This document shows, piece after piece, positions 11,838 to 23,207 of a stretch of DNA of 64,000 nt. Within the stretch, counting starts at the first letter, position 1; each line of letters opens with the position of its first letter. The stretch covers positions 372,001 to 436,000 of the forward strand of contig NZ_ATVI01000006.1 of NCBI RefSeq assembly GCF_000420645.1, read 5' to 3'. The notes beneath the pieces are model-generated. The model was given only the letters and a program-made list of their open reading frames with translations. It had not been told where the DNA came from and did not search any database. A program made the position numbers and the translations under genes. Origin of the DNA: Nevskia ramosa DSM 11499 (GTDB lineage Bacteria; Pseudomonadota; Gammaproteobacteria; Nevskiales; Nevskiaceae).

Positions 11838-13620
11838 ATGGGCCGATGACAGCCGCGCGCTTCCCGTTCGGTGCGCAACTCCATGCCGCGACCGGCATGG
11901 TCTTCTTCAGGCTCTGGGCGCCGAACTGCACAGCGGTTTCGCTGCTGCTGGAAGGCCAGGAACCGGTGCCGATGAACGCCGTACGCGCCGGCTGGTACGA
12001 GGTGCAAGTTCCCTGTGCTGCCGGTGCGCGTTACAAGTTCCGGCTCGCAGACGGCACCGATGTCCCGGATCCGGCATCGCGCCAGCAGCAGGACGATGCC
12101 CACGGCTGGAGCATCGTCGTCGATCACGATGCCTATCCGTGGCAGCACCCCGACTGGCAGGGCCGGCCGTGGTCGGAAGCGGTGATTTACGAGCTGCACG
12201 TCGGCGTCTGCGGCGGCTTCAAGGGCGTCACCGCGAATCTCCCCGAACTGGCTGCGCTCGGTGTCACTGCGATCGAGCTGATGCCGATCGCGCAGTTTCC
12301 CGGCACCCGCAACTGGGGCTACGACGGCGCGTTGCCATTCGCGCCCGCGGTGGCCTATGGCACGCCGGACGAGCTCAAGGAATTGATCGACACCGCCCAC
12401 GGCCTGGGACTGATGGTGCTGCTCGATGTCGTCTACAACCACTTCGGTCCGGACGGCAATTTCCTGCATCTGTTCGCCAGCGATTTCTTCCGCGAGGATC
12501 GCAGCACCGGCTGGGGCGCGGCGATCGACTTCCGCCGCAGGCAGGTGCGCGACTTCTTCATCGAGAACGCGCTGCACTGGCTCAACGACTATCGCTTCGA
12601 TGGCCTGCGCCTCGACGCCGTGCACGCGATCGACGATCCCGATTACCTGTTCGAGTTCGCTCGTACCGTGCGCGGCAGCGTCGCGCCGGAAAGACACATC
12701 CATCTGATCGTCGAGAACGAGGACAACTGCGCCAGCCTGCTCGATGGCGCCTCTCCGAGCTTCGACGCGCAGTGGAACGACGACGGCCATCATTGCCTGC
12801 ATGTGCTGCTGACCGGCGAGCACGAAGGCTATTACGCCGATTACGCGGTGACGCCGGCCGAGAAGCTGGCCCGCTGTCTGGCCGAAGGTTTCGTCTATCA
12901 GGGCGAGCATTCGGAGCATTGCGGCCGTACGCGCGGCGAGCCGAGCAAGGCCTTGCGCTCGACCGCCTTCGTGCTGTTCCTGCAGAACCACGATCACATC
13001 GGCAACCGCGCGTTCGGCGAACGCCTGCTGACCCTGTGCCGCGCCGATGCCTTCCGCGCTGCCGCTGCCCTGGTGCTGCTGTCGCCGCAGATTCCGTTGC
13101 TGTTCATGGGCGAGGAAGACGGCGCTCGCGAACCGTTCCTGTTCTTCACCGATCACCATCCGCAGCTGGCCGAGCAGGTAAGGGTTGGCCGGATCGAGGA
13201 GTTCTCGAAGTTCGAAGGCTTTGCCGATAGCGCCGACAGCCCGACCTTGCCGGACCCGAACGAGCCGACGACCTTCGCGGCCTCGGTGCCGCAACCGACC
13301 GCCGAGTCCGCGCTGTGGCGTGCGTTCTACGGCAGCCTGCTGGCGCTGCGCCGCGAGCACGTGATGCCCAGCCTCGCCGGCATCGGCCAGCGCGAGTCCG
13401 CCGTGCTCGGCCGCGCTGCAGTCAGCGTCGGCTGGCTGAGCGGCAATACCTGGCTGCGGCTGTACGCGAATCTCGATGAGGCACCGGTCGAGTTCGAAAT
13501 GGCTCCTTCGGCCAAGCTGCTCTACGCGAGCAGCGATGAAGCCGAAAGCGACGCCGCGAAAGGTTTGCTGATCGGCTCGAGCACGCTGCTGTTCAGCATG
13601 CAGGCGGGGACACCGAAGGC

Positions 13621-13624
<4 letters not shown>
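11834..13624 (+). CDS. treZ: Malto-oligosyltrehalose trehalohydrolase
   Basis: TreZ (GH13_10) cleaves the terminal trehalose from maltooligosyl-trehalose made by TreY. The preferred start is GTG 11834 in a GTGA overlap with glgX; an ATG at 11846 in the same frame would remove only four residues. The product is 596 residues: a short CBM48-like module (FFRLWAPNCTAVSLLLEG), then the barrel with nucleophile Asp261 (GLRLDAVHAI), acid Glu294 (VENEDN) and LQNHDHIGNRAFGERL. An ATGA overlap joins it to treY. Confidence 0.94.
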
Positions 13625-16260
<2,636 letters not shown>

Positions 16261-16335
16261 CGTCGACCAAACGCGCACTTACCGGCGGCGCCCAGGTTTT
16301 CCGGTAATTCCTGCCCAGGTCGCTTCTGCGTCGCG

Positions 16336-16364
16336 TGGCGTGCCCGCCAGCTGCGGGCACGCCA
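16336..16364. repeat. Perfect 12-bp hairpin overlapping a sigma-54 -24 element
   Basis: TGGCGTGCCCGC and GCGGGCACGCCA form a perfect stem around CAGCT. There is no T-run, so it is a poor intrinsic terminator for treY. The right arm contains the GGGCACG box of the promoter at 16355, so the arms present two inverted copies of the -24 sequence. Confidence 0.6.
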
Positions 16365-16370
16365 TGTGCT
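16355..16370 (+). promoter_or_regulatory. Sigma-54 promoter candidate (leader ORF/DUF6714 pair)
   Basis: gGGCACG-ccat-gTGCT with exact GG-N10-GC spacing (GG 16356-16357, GC 16368-16369). The predicted start near 16380 leaves about 22 bases before the leader ATG at 16402, enough for its AGGAGG. Confidence 0.6.
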
Positions 16371-16401
16371 CCCTCAAGGCTACAAGCCAGGAGGATGCGC
16401 C

Positions 16402-16464
16402 ATGAACCAGACCCTGAATCGCGAGGTTGCCAAGCAGCTTTGCCCCCAGCAGGAGCAAGGCTGA
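16402..16464 (+). CDS. 20-residue leader peptide coupled to the next gene
   Basis: A 20-codon ORF (MNQTLNREVAKQLCPQQEQG) starts at an ATG preceded by a strong AGGAGG and ends in TGATG, so its stop overlaps the ATG of the following gene at 16464. The following gene has only a distant AGGAG inside this ORF, so re-initiation after the leader is a natural way to translate it. The peptide has no motif I recognise. It could be a regulatory leader, a genuine microprotein, or the remnant of a longer gene. Confidence 0.5.
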   Translation: MNQTLNREVAKQLCPQQEQG

Positions 16465-17204
16465 TGTACGACCAACAGTTGGGCGAGCAGTTTGATAGTG
16501 GGCTGGGCGATCCGATCGAACTGGGCCATCAGGCGATCACGCGATCGCTGCCGACACCCGCCGGAGAGGCCCTGCGCGCCCGGATCAAGGCCGCTTTTGC
16601 TGATGTCGCGGCCGCTGGCGAGCCCAGCCTGGACACGCTGCAACGGGCGCTGGAAGCCGATGCCGAAGTGTCGAGCGTCAACGATCCGGGCACGCCACGG
16701 CACTGGTCCGCCTACAGCACCGATGAACTCGATGGCTACGCAGGGCTGCTGCCGATGCTGAGCGTCGCCAACTGGCGCTTCCATCTGCCGGCATTTCTGC
16801 TTGCCGCGCTTGAAAAACTTTCCCTTCCCGTCTGGGAAACCGGCCTGCCGGGCGCGGTGCTGTTCAACCTGACCTATGCCGCCGACGACCGCGTCTGGTC
16901 CCGCAAGCTGCTCGATCGCTTCCAGTCGCTCGACGCGCCGCAGACGGCCGCGGTCTGCGCCTTCCTCGAATTCGTCAGCGACAACCCGCATCAGGAACCG
17001 CTGCGCGGTCTCGATGCCGAGAAAGCCCTGCGTCGCTACTGGCGTCTGCAGGAACGCGCGCAGCCGACGATCAGGGCCGGTGCAACCACCGCCGGACGCG
17101 GGCAGATCGATGCCATGCCCGCACGCAGCCGCAGCGCCGGCAAGACCAAGACATTGGGCGCCCTGCTGTCGGTGCTGCGCGCGCCGGTCAACGCCCGGGC
17201 TTGA
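16464..17204 (+). CDS. DUF6714-like protein of unknown function
   Basis: A 246-residue soluble protein without signal peptide or membrane segment. Its central part (ELDGYAGLLPML, then NWRFHLPAFLLAAL near 98-111) resembles the 'tyrosine/tryptophan...LPAFL' core of DUF6714-type proteins, which have no known function; this is a resemblance by eye. The C-terminal 45 residues are basic and low in complexity. The start ATG overlaps the stop of the 20-codon leader. It lies downstream of treY but probably has its own promoter at 16355. Confidence 0.7.
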   Translation: MYDQQLGEQFDSGLGDPIELGHQAITRSLPTPAGEALRARIKAAFADVAAAGEPSLDTLQRALEADAEVSSVNDPGTPRHWSAYSTDELDGYAGLLPMLSVANWRFHLPAFLLAALEKLSLPVWETGLPGAVLFNLTYAADDRVWSRKLLDRFQSLDAPQTAAVCAFLEFVSDNPHQEPLRGLDAEKALRRYWRLQERAQPTIRAGATTAGRGQIDAMPARSRSAGKTKTLGALLSVLRAPVNARA

Positions 17205-17249
17205 GCCTCACTCAAGTCGCCCGATGGCCCATCTGCAATGGGCCATCGG
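17200..17249. terminator. Nested inverted repeats at a convergent gene junction
   Basis: CTTGAG-CCTCA-CTCAAG spans the convergent stop codons (17200-17216). A perfect 12-bp stem, CCGATGGCCCAT/ATGGGCCATCGG around CTGCA, follows at 17221-17249 inside the last codons of the LysR gene. Neither has a T-run, so termination strength is uncertain. Confidence 0.4.
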
Positions 17250-18138
17250 ACGGCGGCGACAACTGCTCGATCAGGAAATCGATGAACACCCGAACCCGCC
17301 TCGGCGTCCGGGTGCCGCCAACGAACAAGGCGTGAATCTCCTCGGTATCGCCAGGGTTGTGGTCTTCGAGCAGCGCGACCAACTTGCCTGCAGCGATATC
17401 GGCTTCGACATGGAAGCTGCCCAGTCGCGTGATGCCGACGCCCTGCAGGGCCAGTTGAGAGATCGTCTCGCCATTGTTCGCCTCGATGTTGCCACCGACG
17501 TCCAGCACGTAATCCCGACCTTCACTGCGGAACGGCCAGCCCGGATCGGCACGCCTGAAGTTGAAGTTGAGGCAGTTGTGGCCGAACAGGTCTTCAGGCA
17601 CCACCGGCGTACCGGCGCGCGCCAGATAGGCCGGCGACGCCACGATGGTTCGGCCATTCGAGCCCAGCCGCCGGGCCGTCAAGGGACTGTCGGCCAGCGG
17701 CCCGAAGCGGATTGCGACATCGGCCTGCCCGGCGAGCACATCGGCCAGCGCATCGGTGACGCTGATATCGACCAGGATCTCCGGATAACGCGCGACGAAG
17801 CCGGCTAGCAGCGGAACGATGGTCAGCCGGCCATAAGCCGGCCCGACGCTGACCCGCAGCCGGCCGCGCGGTGCGGCTTGCCAGGCGATCGCGTCTTCGG
17901 ATTCGGCGAGATCGGCCAGGATGCGGCGCGCGGCCTGATGATAGGCGTTGCCTTCCGGCGTCAGGGTCAGCGTTCGCGTGGTGCGGATCAGCAGGCGCAC
18001 GCCCAGCCGCACTTCGATGCGGGAAATGATCCGGCTCAGCGCCGACGGCGTCAGCCCCAGTGCCCGTCCGGCGCCTGACAGGCTGCCGGCACGGACGACG
18101 GCATCGAAAGCTTCCATCTCGCTGGCACGATCAATCAT
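17212..18138 (-). CDS. LysR-family transcriptional regulator
   Basis: A 308-residue LysR regulator: N-terminal winged helix-turn-helix (FDAVVRAGSLSGAGRALGLTPSALSRIISRIE, quoted in parts: FDAVVRAGSLSGAG then LTPSALSRIISRIE) at about 10-45, followed by a periplasmic-binding-like effector domain. It is divergent from the MFS exporter gene at 18258, the usual arrangement when a LysR protein controls the transporter. The intergenic region of 119 bases would hold both promoters. The effector cannot be inferred. Confidence 0.92.
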   Translation of the reverse strand: MIDRASEMEAFDAVVRAGSLSGAGRALGLTPSALSRIISRIEVRLGVRLLIRTTRTLTLTPEGNAYHQAARRILADLAESEDAIAWQAAPRGRLRVSVGPAYGRLTIVPLLAGFVARYPEILVDISVTDALADVLAGQADVAIRFGPLADSPLTARRLGSNGRTIVASPAYLARAGTPVVPEDLFGHNCLNFNFRRADPGWPFRSEGRDYVLDVGGNIEANNGETISQLALQGVGITRLGSFHVEADIAAGKLVALLEDHNPGDTEEIHALFVGGTRTPRRVRVFIDFLIEQLSPPSDGPLQMGHRAT

Positions 18139-18257
18139 CGGCTGGGCCCATCTGTGATTTCAAGGCAAAGGTACTGGTCCTGCTCTCTATTTATTGAAAG
18201 GGCATGAAAGTGTCTATCTTTGCGTCACGCTCAATTACGGCCATTACGGAAAAGATC

Positions 18258-19445
18258 ATGAAGTTCAATACCGCCATCCTGGCGCTGGCCATCGGCGCCT
18301 TCGGCATCGGCGTCACCGAATTCGCGCCGATGGGCATGCTGCCGGTGATCGCCAGCGATCTGGGCGTGTCGATTCCGACCGCCGGCCTGCTGGTCAGCGC
18401 CTATGCCTTCGGCGTGCTGCTCTGCGCGCCGCTGATGACCTTGACCACCAGCCGCGTGCCCCGGCGCACGTTGTTGATCGCGCTGATGGCCATCTTCACC
18501 GCCGGCAACCTGCTCGCGGCCCTGTCCGAGAGCTACACGACGCTGCTGTTCGCGCGCGTGCTCACCTCGTTCTGTCACGGCGCGTTCTTCGGCGTCGGTG
18601 CGGTGGTCGCCGCGCGGCTGATGCCGCAGGACAAGCGCGCCAGCGCCGTCGCGGCGATGTTCATGGGCCTGACCATCGCCACCGTCGGCGGCGTGCCGCT
18701 GGCGACCTGGGCGGCGGAACAGTTCGGCTGGCGCAAGGTGTTCTGGGCGGTTGCCGGGCTGGGCGTGCTGGCCATGGTGTCGCTGCGGCTGGCGCTGCCG
18801 AAACTTCCGGCCGATGCCGGTGCCGACATGCGCGCCGAGCTGCGCGTGCTGGGGCGGGCACCGGTGCTGAAAGCCCTGGCGCTGACGGTGATCGCCTCGA
18901 GCGCGATGTTCACCGTGTTCACCTACATCGCCCCGATCCTGCTGACCGAGGCTCACGCCTCGACCAGCTTCGTCGCCTGGATGCTGGTGATCTACGGGCT
19001 GGGCCTGACCGCCGGCAACTGGCTGGGCGGGCGTTACGCCGACCGTTCGGTGGACGGCACGCTGATCGTCACGCTGGCGAGCATGGTGGCGCTGCTGGTG
19101 CTGTTCTCGGTCGGCATGCATTGGCCGCTGCCGGCCGCGGTGCTGATCTTCCTCTGGGGGATCACCAGCTTCGCGGTAGTGCCACCGCTGCAGATGCGGG
19201 TGATGGCCGCCGCGGGCGATGCGCCGAATCTGGCATCGGCGATGAACATCGGCGCCTTCAACCTCGGCAATGCTGTGGGTGCCGTGGTCGGTGGCGCGGT
19301 GATCAGCGCCCATCTGGGCTATCCGGCAGTCGCGCTGGCCGGGGCGGTGATGGCGGCGTTTGGCCTGGCTTTCGTGCTGGTGCTGAGGCCGCCGCGCATC
19401 AAGCCCGCGGACACCTCCGGCCTGCCGGCGACTCCTGCCGCCTGA
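18258..19445 (+). CDS. MFS transporter, YdhP/AraJ-like
   Basis: A 395-residue major facilitator of the DHA1 drug/solute exporter type. Its N-terminus (ALAIGAFGIGVTEFAPMG) and the PPLQMRVM...NIGAFNLGN region match what I know of E. coli YdhP. About twelve hydrophobic segments are visible. The start at 18258 follows GGAAAAG and aligns with YdhP; an in-frame ATG at 18204 would add 18 residues and also has a purine-rich leader, so it cannot be excluded. The substrate is unknown; control by the divergent LysR gene is likely. Confidence 0.9.
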   Translation: MKFNTAILALAIGAFGIGVTEFAPMGMLPVIASDLGVSIPTAGLLVSAYAFGVLLCAPLMTLTTSRVPRRTLLIALMAIFTAGNLLAALSESYTTLLFARVLTSFCHGAFFGVGAVVAARLMPQDKRASAVAAMFMGLTIATVGGVPLATWAAEQFGWRKVFWAVAGLGVLAMVSLRLALPKLPADAGADMRAELRVLGRAPVLKALALTVIASSAMFTVFTYIAPILLTEAHASTSFVAWMLVIYGLGLTAGNWLGGRYADRSVDGTLIVTLASMVALLVLFSVGMHWPLPAAVLIFLWGITSFAVVPPLQMRVMAAAGDAPNLASAMNIGAFNLGNAVGAVVGGAVISAHLGYPAVALAGAVMAAFGLAFVLVLRPPRIKPADTSGLPATPAA

Positions 19446-19513
19446 GCCCAGGCTCCCTCGCGGAAGCCTGCTGACCAGGACTTTTGAAGCCGCACTGAAC
19501 GAACTGCAGCGCC

Positions 19514-19529
19514 GGGCACGCGCCCTGCT
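19514..19529 (+). promoter_or_regulatory. Sigma-54 promoter candidate for the exported hydrolase-like gene
   Basis: gGGCACG-cgcc-cTGCT, GG-N10-GC exact (GG 19515-19516, GC 19527-19528). Predicted start near 19540, about 50 bases before the ATG at 19589. Confidence 0.55.
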
Positions 19530-19588
19530 GCGGGTCAGCGCCGAAAGCAATCGGTGCCGCCGTTCGACGCTACTTCAGGAGCCTGGTC

Positions 19589-20380
19589 ATGTTCGCGAAA
19601 ACCTCCTCGTCCATCCTCGCCGGGACCCTGCTGGCAGCCGTCTGGTTGTCGACGACGGCTGGCGAGCGTCTTCATGACCAGGCGCAGCAGCTGCAGGCAA
19701 TTGCCGACACGACCATCGTCGATGCCGACGGCCATCGCTACGGCCTTGCCGCGATGAGCTACGAGGAACGAGCCACGCAGGGAGTCGACGATGCCGTCGG
19801 CAGTCTGAAGGACAACGACGTCCGCATCGAAGCGCCGGTTGCCGAGCCAGCGCCCGGATCGACGGTGAAGCTGTACTGGCCCGCCGGTCCGGGACCGTAC
19901 TCGGTGGTGGTCTATTACCGCGAAGCCGGCAGCGCCAATAGCGATACCGAACATGCCGGCGCCGCGCGGGCGCTGGCGAAATCGGCTGATGCCGTCGTGG
20001 TGTCGGTCAGCCTGCGCACTGCCGCGGCCGGCGTCACCGACGTCGACTTCCGCAGCGGCGACGACCGTGAAGCCTATGGCGCCTACCAGTGGGCGCTGGC
20101 CAATGCCGACAGCCTGGGCGGCGATCCGCGCCGGGTCGTGGTCATGGGCGAAGGCCTGGCTGGCCCGGTGGCCATGGCCGTTGCCGCCCGAGCCCAGCAG
20201 GCCAATGTGCCGGCGCCCTACTACCTGGTGCTGGTCAACGCACCGACCACCAATGTCTCGGTGCAGCCGGCAGCGGCTACCACAGCGTCCGCCACCAGCT
20301 CCCATCTCTGGGACATCGCCCTGCCGGCGGCCGCCGCGGAATCGGCAAGAAGCACGGATAAAAATTACAGGGCCATGTAG
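19589..20380 (+). CDS. Exported alpha/beta-hydrolase-like protein lacking the nucleophile serine
   Basis: A 263-residue protein with a Sec signal peptide (hydrophobic 8-22, then TAG). The middle follows the acetyl-esterase/HSL pattern: GPYSVVVYYREAG, then AYQWALANADSLGGDPRRVVVMGEGLAGPVAMAVAARAQ read in parts as LGGDPRRVVVMG then EGLAGPVAM near 175-195. Where esterases have GESAGG, this has GEGLAG, so the catalytic serine is glycine. The C-terminal region that would carry the Asp and His is short. It is probably a non-enzymatic periplasmic protein or a decayed esterase. CAGGAG precedes the ATG. It lies alone between the MFS gene and rpoN. Confidence 0.75.
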   Translation: MFAKTSSSILAGTLLAAVWLSTTAGERLHDQAQQLQAIADTTIVDADGHRYGLAAMSYEERATQGVDDAVGSLKDNDVRIEAPVAEPAPGSTVKLYWPAGPGPYSVVVYYREAGSANSDTEHAGAARALAKSADAVVVSVSLRTAAAGVTDVDFRSGDDREAYGAYQWALANADSLGGDPRRVVVMGEGLAGPVAMAVAARAQQANVPAPYYLVLVNAPTTNVSVQPAAATTASATSSHLWDIALPAAAAESARSTDKNYRAM

Positions 20381-20444
20381 AACTGGCGCAGGCCAGAATT
20401 TCAAAAATAAGCCCAAGCATTTGTTCTAGAAAGATTTTTATGGA

Positions 20445-20460
20445 TGGCACGGACTGTGCC
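20445..20460 (+). promoter_or_regulatory. Sigma-54 promoter candidate for rpoN
   Basis: TGGCACG-gact-gTGCc: full seven-base -24 consensus and exact GG-N10-GC (GG 20446-20447, GC 20458-20459). GGCAC/GTGCC also forms an inverted repeat. Predicted start near 20470, about 40 bases before the rpoN ATG, which suggests autoregulation. Confidence 0.65.
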
Positions 20461-20510
20461 CCTTGAACGTCAACAGTCCTTTCGCCGCCCTCAAAGCCGG
20501 AGCCGTTGCA

Positions 20511-21998
20511 ATGACCCAGTCCTCATTCTCCATTGCCGCCAGACAGCAGCTGTCCGCTTCGCCGCAGCTGCAGCAAGCGATGCGTCTGCTGCAGATGTCG
20601 GCGCTCGAATTCCAGGAAGAATTCCAGCAGGAGCTGGCCAGCAATCCGTTTCTCGAAGAAGGCGAGCCGGGTGAGCAGGGCGCTGAAGTCGTGGCCGCCG
20701 AACAGGCGAACGACAACGCCGCGCTGCGTCAGGACGGCGAATCCGGCGAAGGCATTGCCCAGTTCGAAGCGGAGAGCGATCGCTACACGGTGGACGGCGT
20801 CGAAGTGTCGTCCCTGCAGGCCGCGGACTGGAACGAGCTGCCAGCCCCCGGCTTCGAAACGCTTTCCCGCGGTGTCAGCGGCGATCCGGAAGCCGATCCC
20901 TGCAACTGGATCTCGGCCGAAACCACGCTTCGCGAACACCTGCATGCGCAGGTCTGCGGTATCCAGCTCGACGAGCGTCAGCGCTTCGCTGCGGTGCTGG
21001 TCATCGAAACCCTCGATGACCACGGCTACCTGCGCGATGACGTCGCCGATACCGCGCTGGCCCTGGAACTGGAGCAGCCGCTCAGCGAAGCCGAAATCGC
21101 CGAAGGCATCCGCATCGTCCAGCAGTTCGATCCGGCCGGCGTCGGCGCCCGCGATCTGCCCGAGTGCCTGATGCTGCAGCTGCGTGCCACCGCCGTCGGC
21201 ACCCCGGGCCGCAGCCTGGCAATGAAGCTCACCGGCCATCTCGAACTGCTGGCCAAGCGCGATCATCGCGAACTGCAGCGGCGCCTCGATTGCAGCGAGC
21301 CGGCGATCCACGAAGCCCATGCGCTGATCCGCACCCTGGAGCCGCACCCGGGCGCGAACTTCGCCGCCGCGCGGGTCGACTACGTGGTGCCGGATGTCAT
21401 CGTCGTTCGCCAGAAGGGCAAGCTCAACGCCGTCATCAATCCGGCGGTCATGCCGAAAGCCCGCCTGAACAGCGGCTGCATTGATCTGTTGCGCATGTCG
21501 CGTGACGGCAAGTACCCGGCGATGCAGCAGCAGCTGCAGGAAGCCCGCTGGCTGCTGCGCAACATCGAACAGCGCTACGTCACCATCAAGCAGGTTGCCG
21601 AAGCGATCGTCGCGCGCCAGCGCGCCTTCTTCGAGTACGGCGAGATCGCGCTGAAGCCGCTGCTGCTGCGCGAGATCGCCGACGAACTGGGTTTGCATGA
21701 ATCCACGCTGTCGCGCGCCACCAGCAAGAAGTACATGGCGACGCCGCGCGGCACTTTCGAATTCAAGCATTTCTTCTCGCGCAAGCTCAGCACCGACACC
21801 GGCGGCAGCTGCTCGGCCACCGCGGTGCGTGCGGCCATCAAGGAAATGATCGAGGGCGAGAATCGCGACGCCCCGCTGTCCGACGTCAGCCTCGCCAAGA
21901 TGCTGACCGAGAACGGCATCTGCGTCGCTCGCCGAACCGTTACCAAATACCGGAATCAGCTAAAGCTGCCGCCGGTCGAAATGCGGTGCCAGCCATGA
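20511..21998 (+). CDS. rpoN: RNA polymerase sigma-54 factor
   Basis: A 495-residue sigma-54. Region I is present (QQLSASPQLQQAMRLLQMS and the NPFLEE end near 45-50), needed for response to AAA+ activators. The core-binding and DNA-binding regions follow, and the RpoN box (ARRTVTKYRN) lies near the C-terminus. The ATG at 20511 is preferred; a TTG at 20463 in the same frame would precede the predicted transcript start. The usual rpoN neighbours (lptB, hpf, ptsN) are absent. Instead it overlaps a response regulator by ATGA. This suggests a second, specialised rpoN copy, which the rest of the genome would have to confirm. Confidence 0.93.
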   Translation: MTQSSFSIAARQQLSASPQLQQAMRLLQMSALEFQEEFQQELASNPFLEEGEPGEQGAEVVAAEQANDNAALRQDGESGEGIAQFEAESDRYTVDGVEVSSLQAADWNELPAPGFETLSRGVSGDPEADPCNWISAETTLREHLHAQVCGIQLDERQRFAAVLVIETLDDHGYLRDDVADTALALELEQPLSEAEIAEGIRIVQQFDPAGVGARDLPECLMLQLRATAVGTPGRSLAMKLTGHLELLAKRDHRELQRRLDCSEPAIHEAHALIRTLEPHPGANFAAARVDYVVPDVIVVRQKGKLNAVINPAVMPKARLNSGCIDLLRMSRDGKYPAMQQQLQEARWLLRNIEQRYVTIKQVAEAIVARQRAFFEYGEIALKPLLLREIADELGLHESTLSRATSKKYMATPRGTFEFKHFFSRKLSTDTGGSCSATAVRAAIKEMIEGENRDAPLSDVSLAKMLTENGICVARRTVTKYRNQLKLPPVEMRCQP

Positions 21999-22483
21999 AC
22001 AACCAGCAGACCCATCACGAATATTCGGCCGATAACCAGAGGCCGTTTTCGCACTCGGGCTCGCAGCCCGGCGAGCACGGTTCTGTCCAGCCCAACGGCG
22101 ACGAGTATCTCGGCACCGTCCTGATCGTCGATGACGAAGCCAGCAACAGCGAGCCGCTGGAAGCCATCCTCACCGACAGCGGCTATCGGGTTTACACCGC
22201 TGCCAATGGCGTGGACGGGCTCGAGCGCATGGATATGGTGACGCCGGAACTGGTGATTCTCGACTTCATGATGCCGCTGATGAACGGTGCGGAAATGGGC
22301 CGCCGTCTGCGCGCCAACCCGGCGACCCAGAACATCCCGATCGTGATGAACAGCGGCACCAGCGAAGACATGGTCCGGCAGAATTTCACTGGTTACGACG
22401 CTTTCCTGCGCAAGCCCTACAACGTCGTCGAACTGCTGAGCGTGGTGCACAGGCTGCTGGAGTCATCGGCGGACAGGAGATGA
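21995..22483 (+). CDS. Single-domain response regulator
   Basis: A 162-residue protein with a 40-residue polar N-terminal tail and one receiver domain: acidic pocket Asp46/Asp47, phosphoacceptor Asp90 in VILDFMMPLMNG, Lys140 in LRKPYN. No output domain is present, so it acts by protein contact or as a phosphate shuttle. The ATGA overlap with rpoN and with the following lipoprotein gene makes an rpoN-receiver-lipoprotein operon. A partner among the nearby hybrid kinases is likely but not shown. Confidence 0.88.
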   Translation: MNNQQTHHEYSADNQRPFSHSGSQPGEHGSVQPNGDEYLGTVLIVDDEASNSEPLEAILTDSGYRVYTAANGVDGLERMDMVTPELVILDFMMPLMNGAEMGRRLRANPATQNIPIVMNSGTSEDMVRQNFTGYDAFLRKPYNVVELLSVVHRLLESSADRR

Positions 22484-23097
22484 CAGCGGCGCGCGCGGCA
22501 CGGCGTCAGCACGGAGAGGGATCACGGCCCGCGAGGTCGCGATTCACCCCGTTGCTGATGAGCGTGCTGGCTGCCGCGGCGATCTCCGCCTGCGCCAGCA
22601 GCAAGCCGCCGGAAGAGCCCGACAGCGTCGCCGTGGCCAAGCACGTCAACGATGCGAAGTCGGTGGCCGTCAGCGAACCGGCGGCGAAGTTTCTGGTCGA
22701 GATGGTCGATGCCCGGCTGATGGACTTCGAGGAAGGCCAGCTCGCCGCAAGGCGCGGCAGCACTGAGGCGATCCGCGATTACGGCCGTCTGATGATGCGC
22801 GACCAGACCCGGCTGCTGAGCCGCCTCGAACTGCTGGCGCTGGAAGTGCAGGTGACGGTGCCGGCGGTGATCAGCGACGACAAGCGCGATGGCCTCAACG
22901 ATCTGATCGACTCGGACAGCGAACACTTCGACCAGAATTTCATCAGCTCGATCCGCATCGACCACAAGCGCGATGTCGGCGAGTTCAAGAAGGCAACCGC
23001 ATTCACCGATGCCGCAGTTGCCGATTTCGCGCGTCAGGAACTGCCCTTGATCCAGTCTCACCTGGATGGCATCAACGCGATCAAGAAGTCCCACTGA
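22480..23097 (+). CDS. DUF4142 lipoprotein
   Basis: A 205-residue protein with a basic start, hydrophobic segment and lipobox-like AISAC near 35-38, so probably a lipoprotein. The rest is a four-helix DUF4142 domain (ferritin-like fold): FLVEMVDARLMDFEEGQLAA, DYGRLMMRDQTRLLS, VGEFKKAT, FARQELPLIQSHLDGI. DUF4142 proteins are widespread in stress and envelope loci and have no assigned activity. The start lies in an ATGA overlap with the receiver gene. Confidence 0.82.
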   Translation: MTAARAARRQHGEGSRPARSRFTPLLMSVLAAAAISACASSKPPEEPDSVAVAKHVNDAKSVAVSEPAAKFLVEMVDARLMDFEEGQLAARRGSTEAIRDYGRLMMRDQTRLLSRLELLALEVQVTVPAVISDDKRDGLNDLIDSDSEHFDQNFISSIRIDHKRDVGEFKKATAFTDAAVADFARQELPLIQSHLDGINAIKKSH

Positions 23098-23139
23098 GTT
23101 CAGCGGGGCGCGGTTGAGATTTCCCCTCTCATCGCGCCT

Positions 23140-23160
23140 GGCTTGCCTGGCCAGCAAGCC
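23140..23160. terminator. Hairpin between convergent genes
   Basis: GGCTTGC-CTGGCCA-GCAAGCC lies between the lipoprotein stop at 23097 and the kinase stop at 23208, suited to act as a bidirectional terminator. No clear T-run. Confidence 0.4.
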
Positions 23161-23207
23161 GCAACGCGACTGGCCACTATTCCCCCAGGCCATGCCGGCA
23201 CCGCTGA

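Noticed and set aside
19450-19470. CAGGCT...AGCCTG hairpin after the MFS gene as a terminator
   Set aside because: Short imperfect stem with the T-run about ten bases away; support is too thin.
18231-19550. 439-codon open frame on the minus strand across the MFS gene
   Set aside because: His/Gln/Arg-rich low-complexity translation typical of antisense; the plus strand encodes a convincing transporter.
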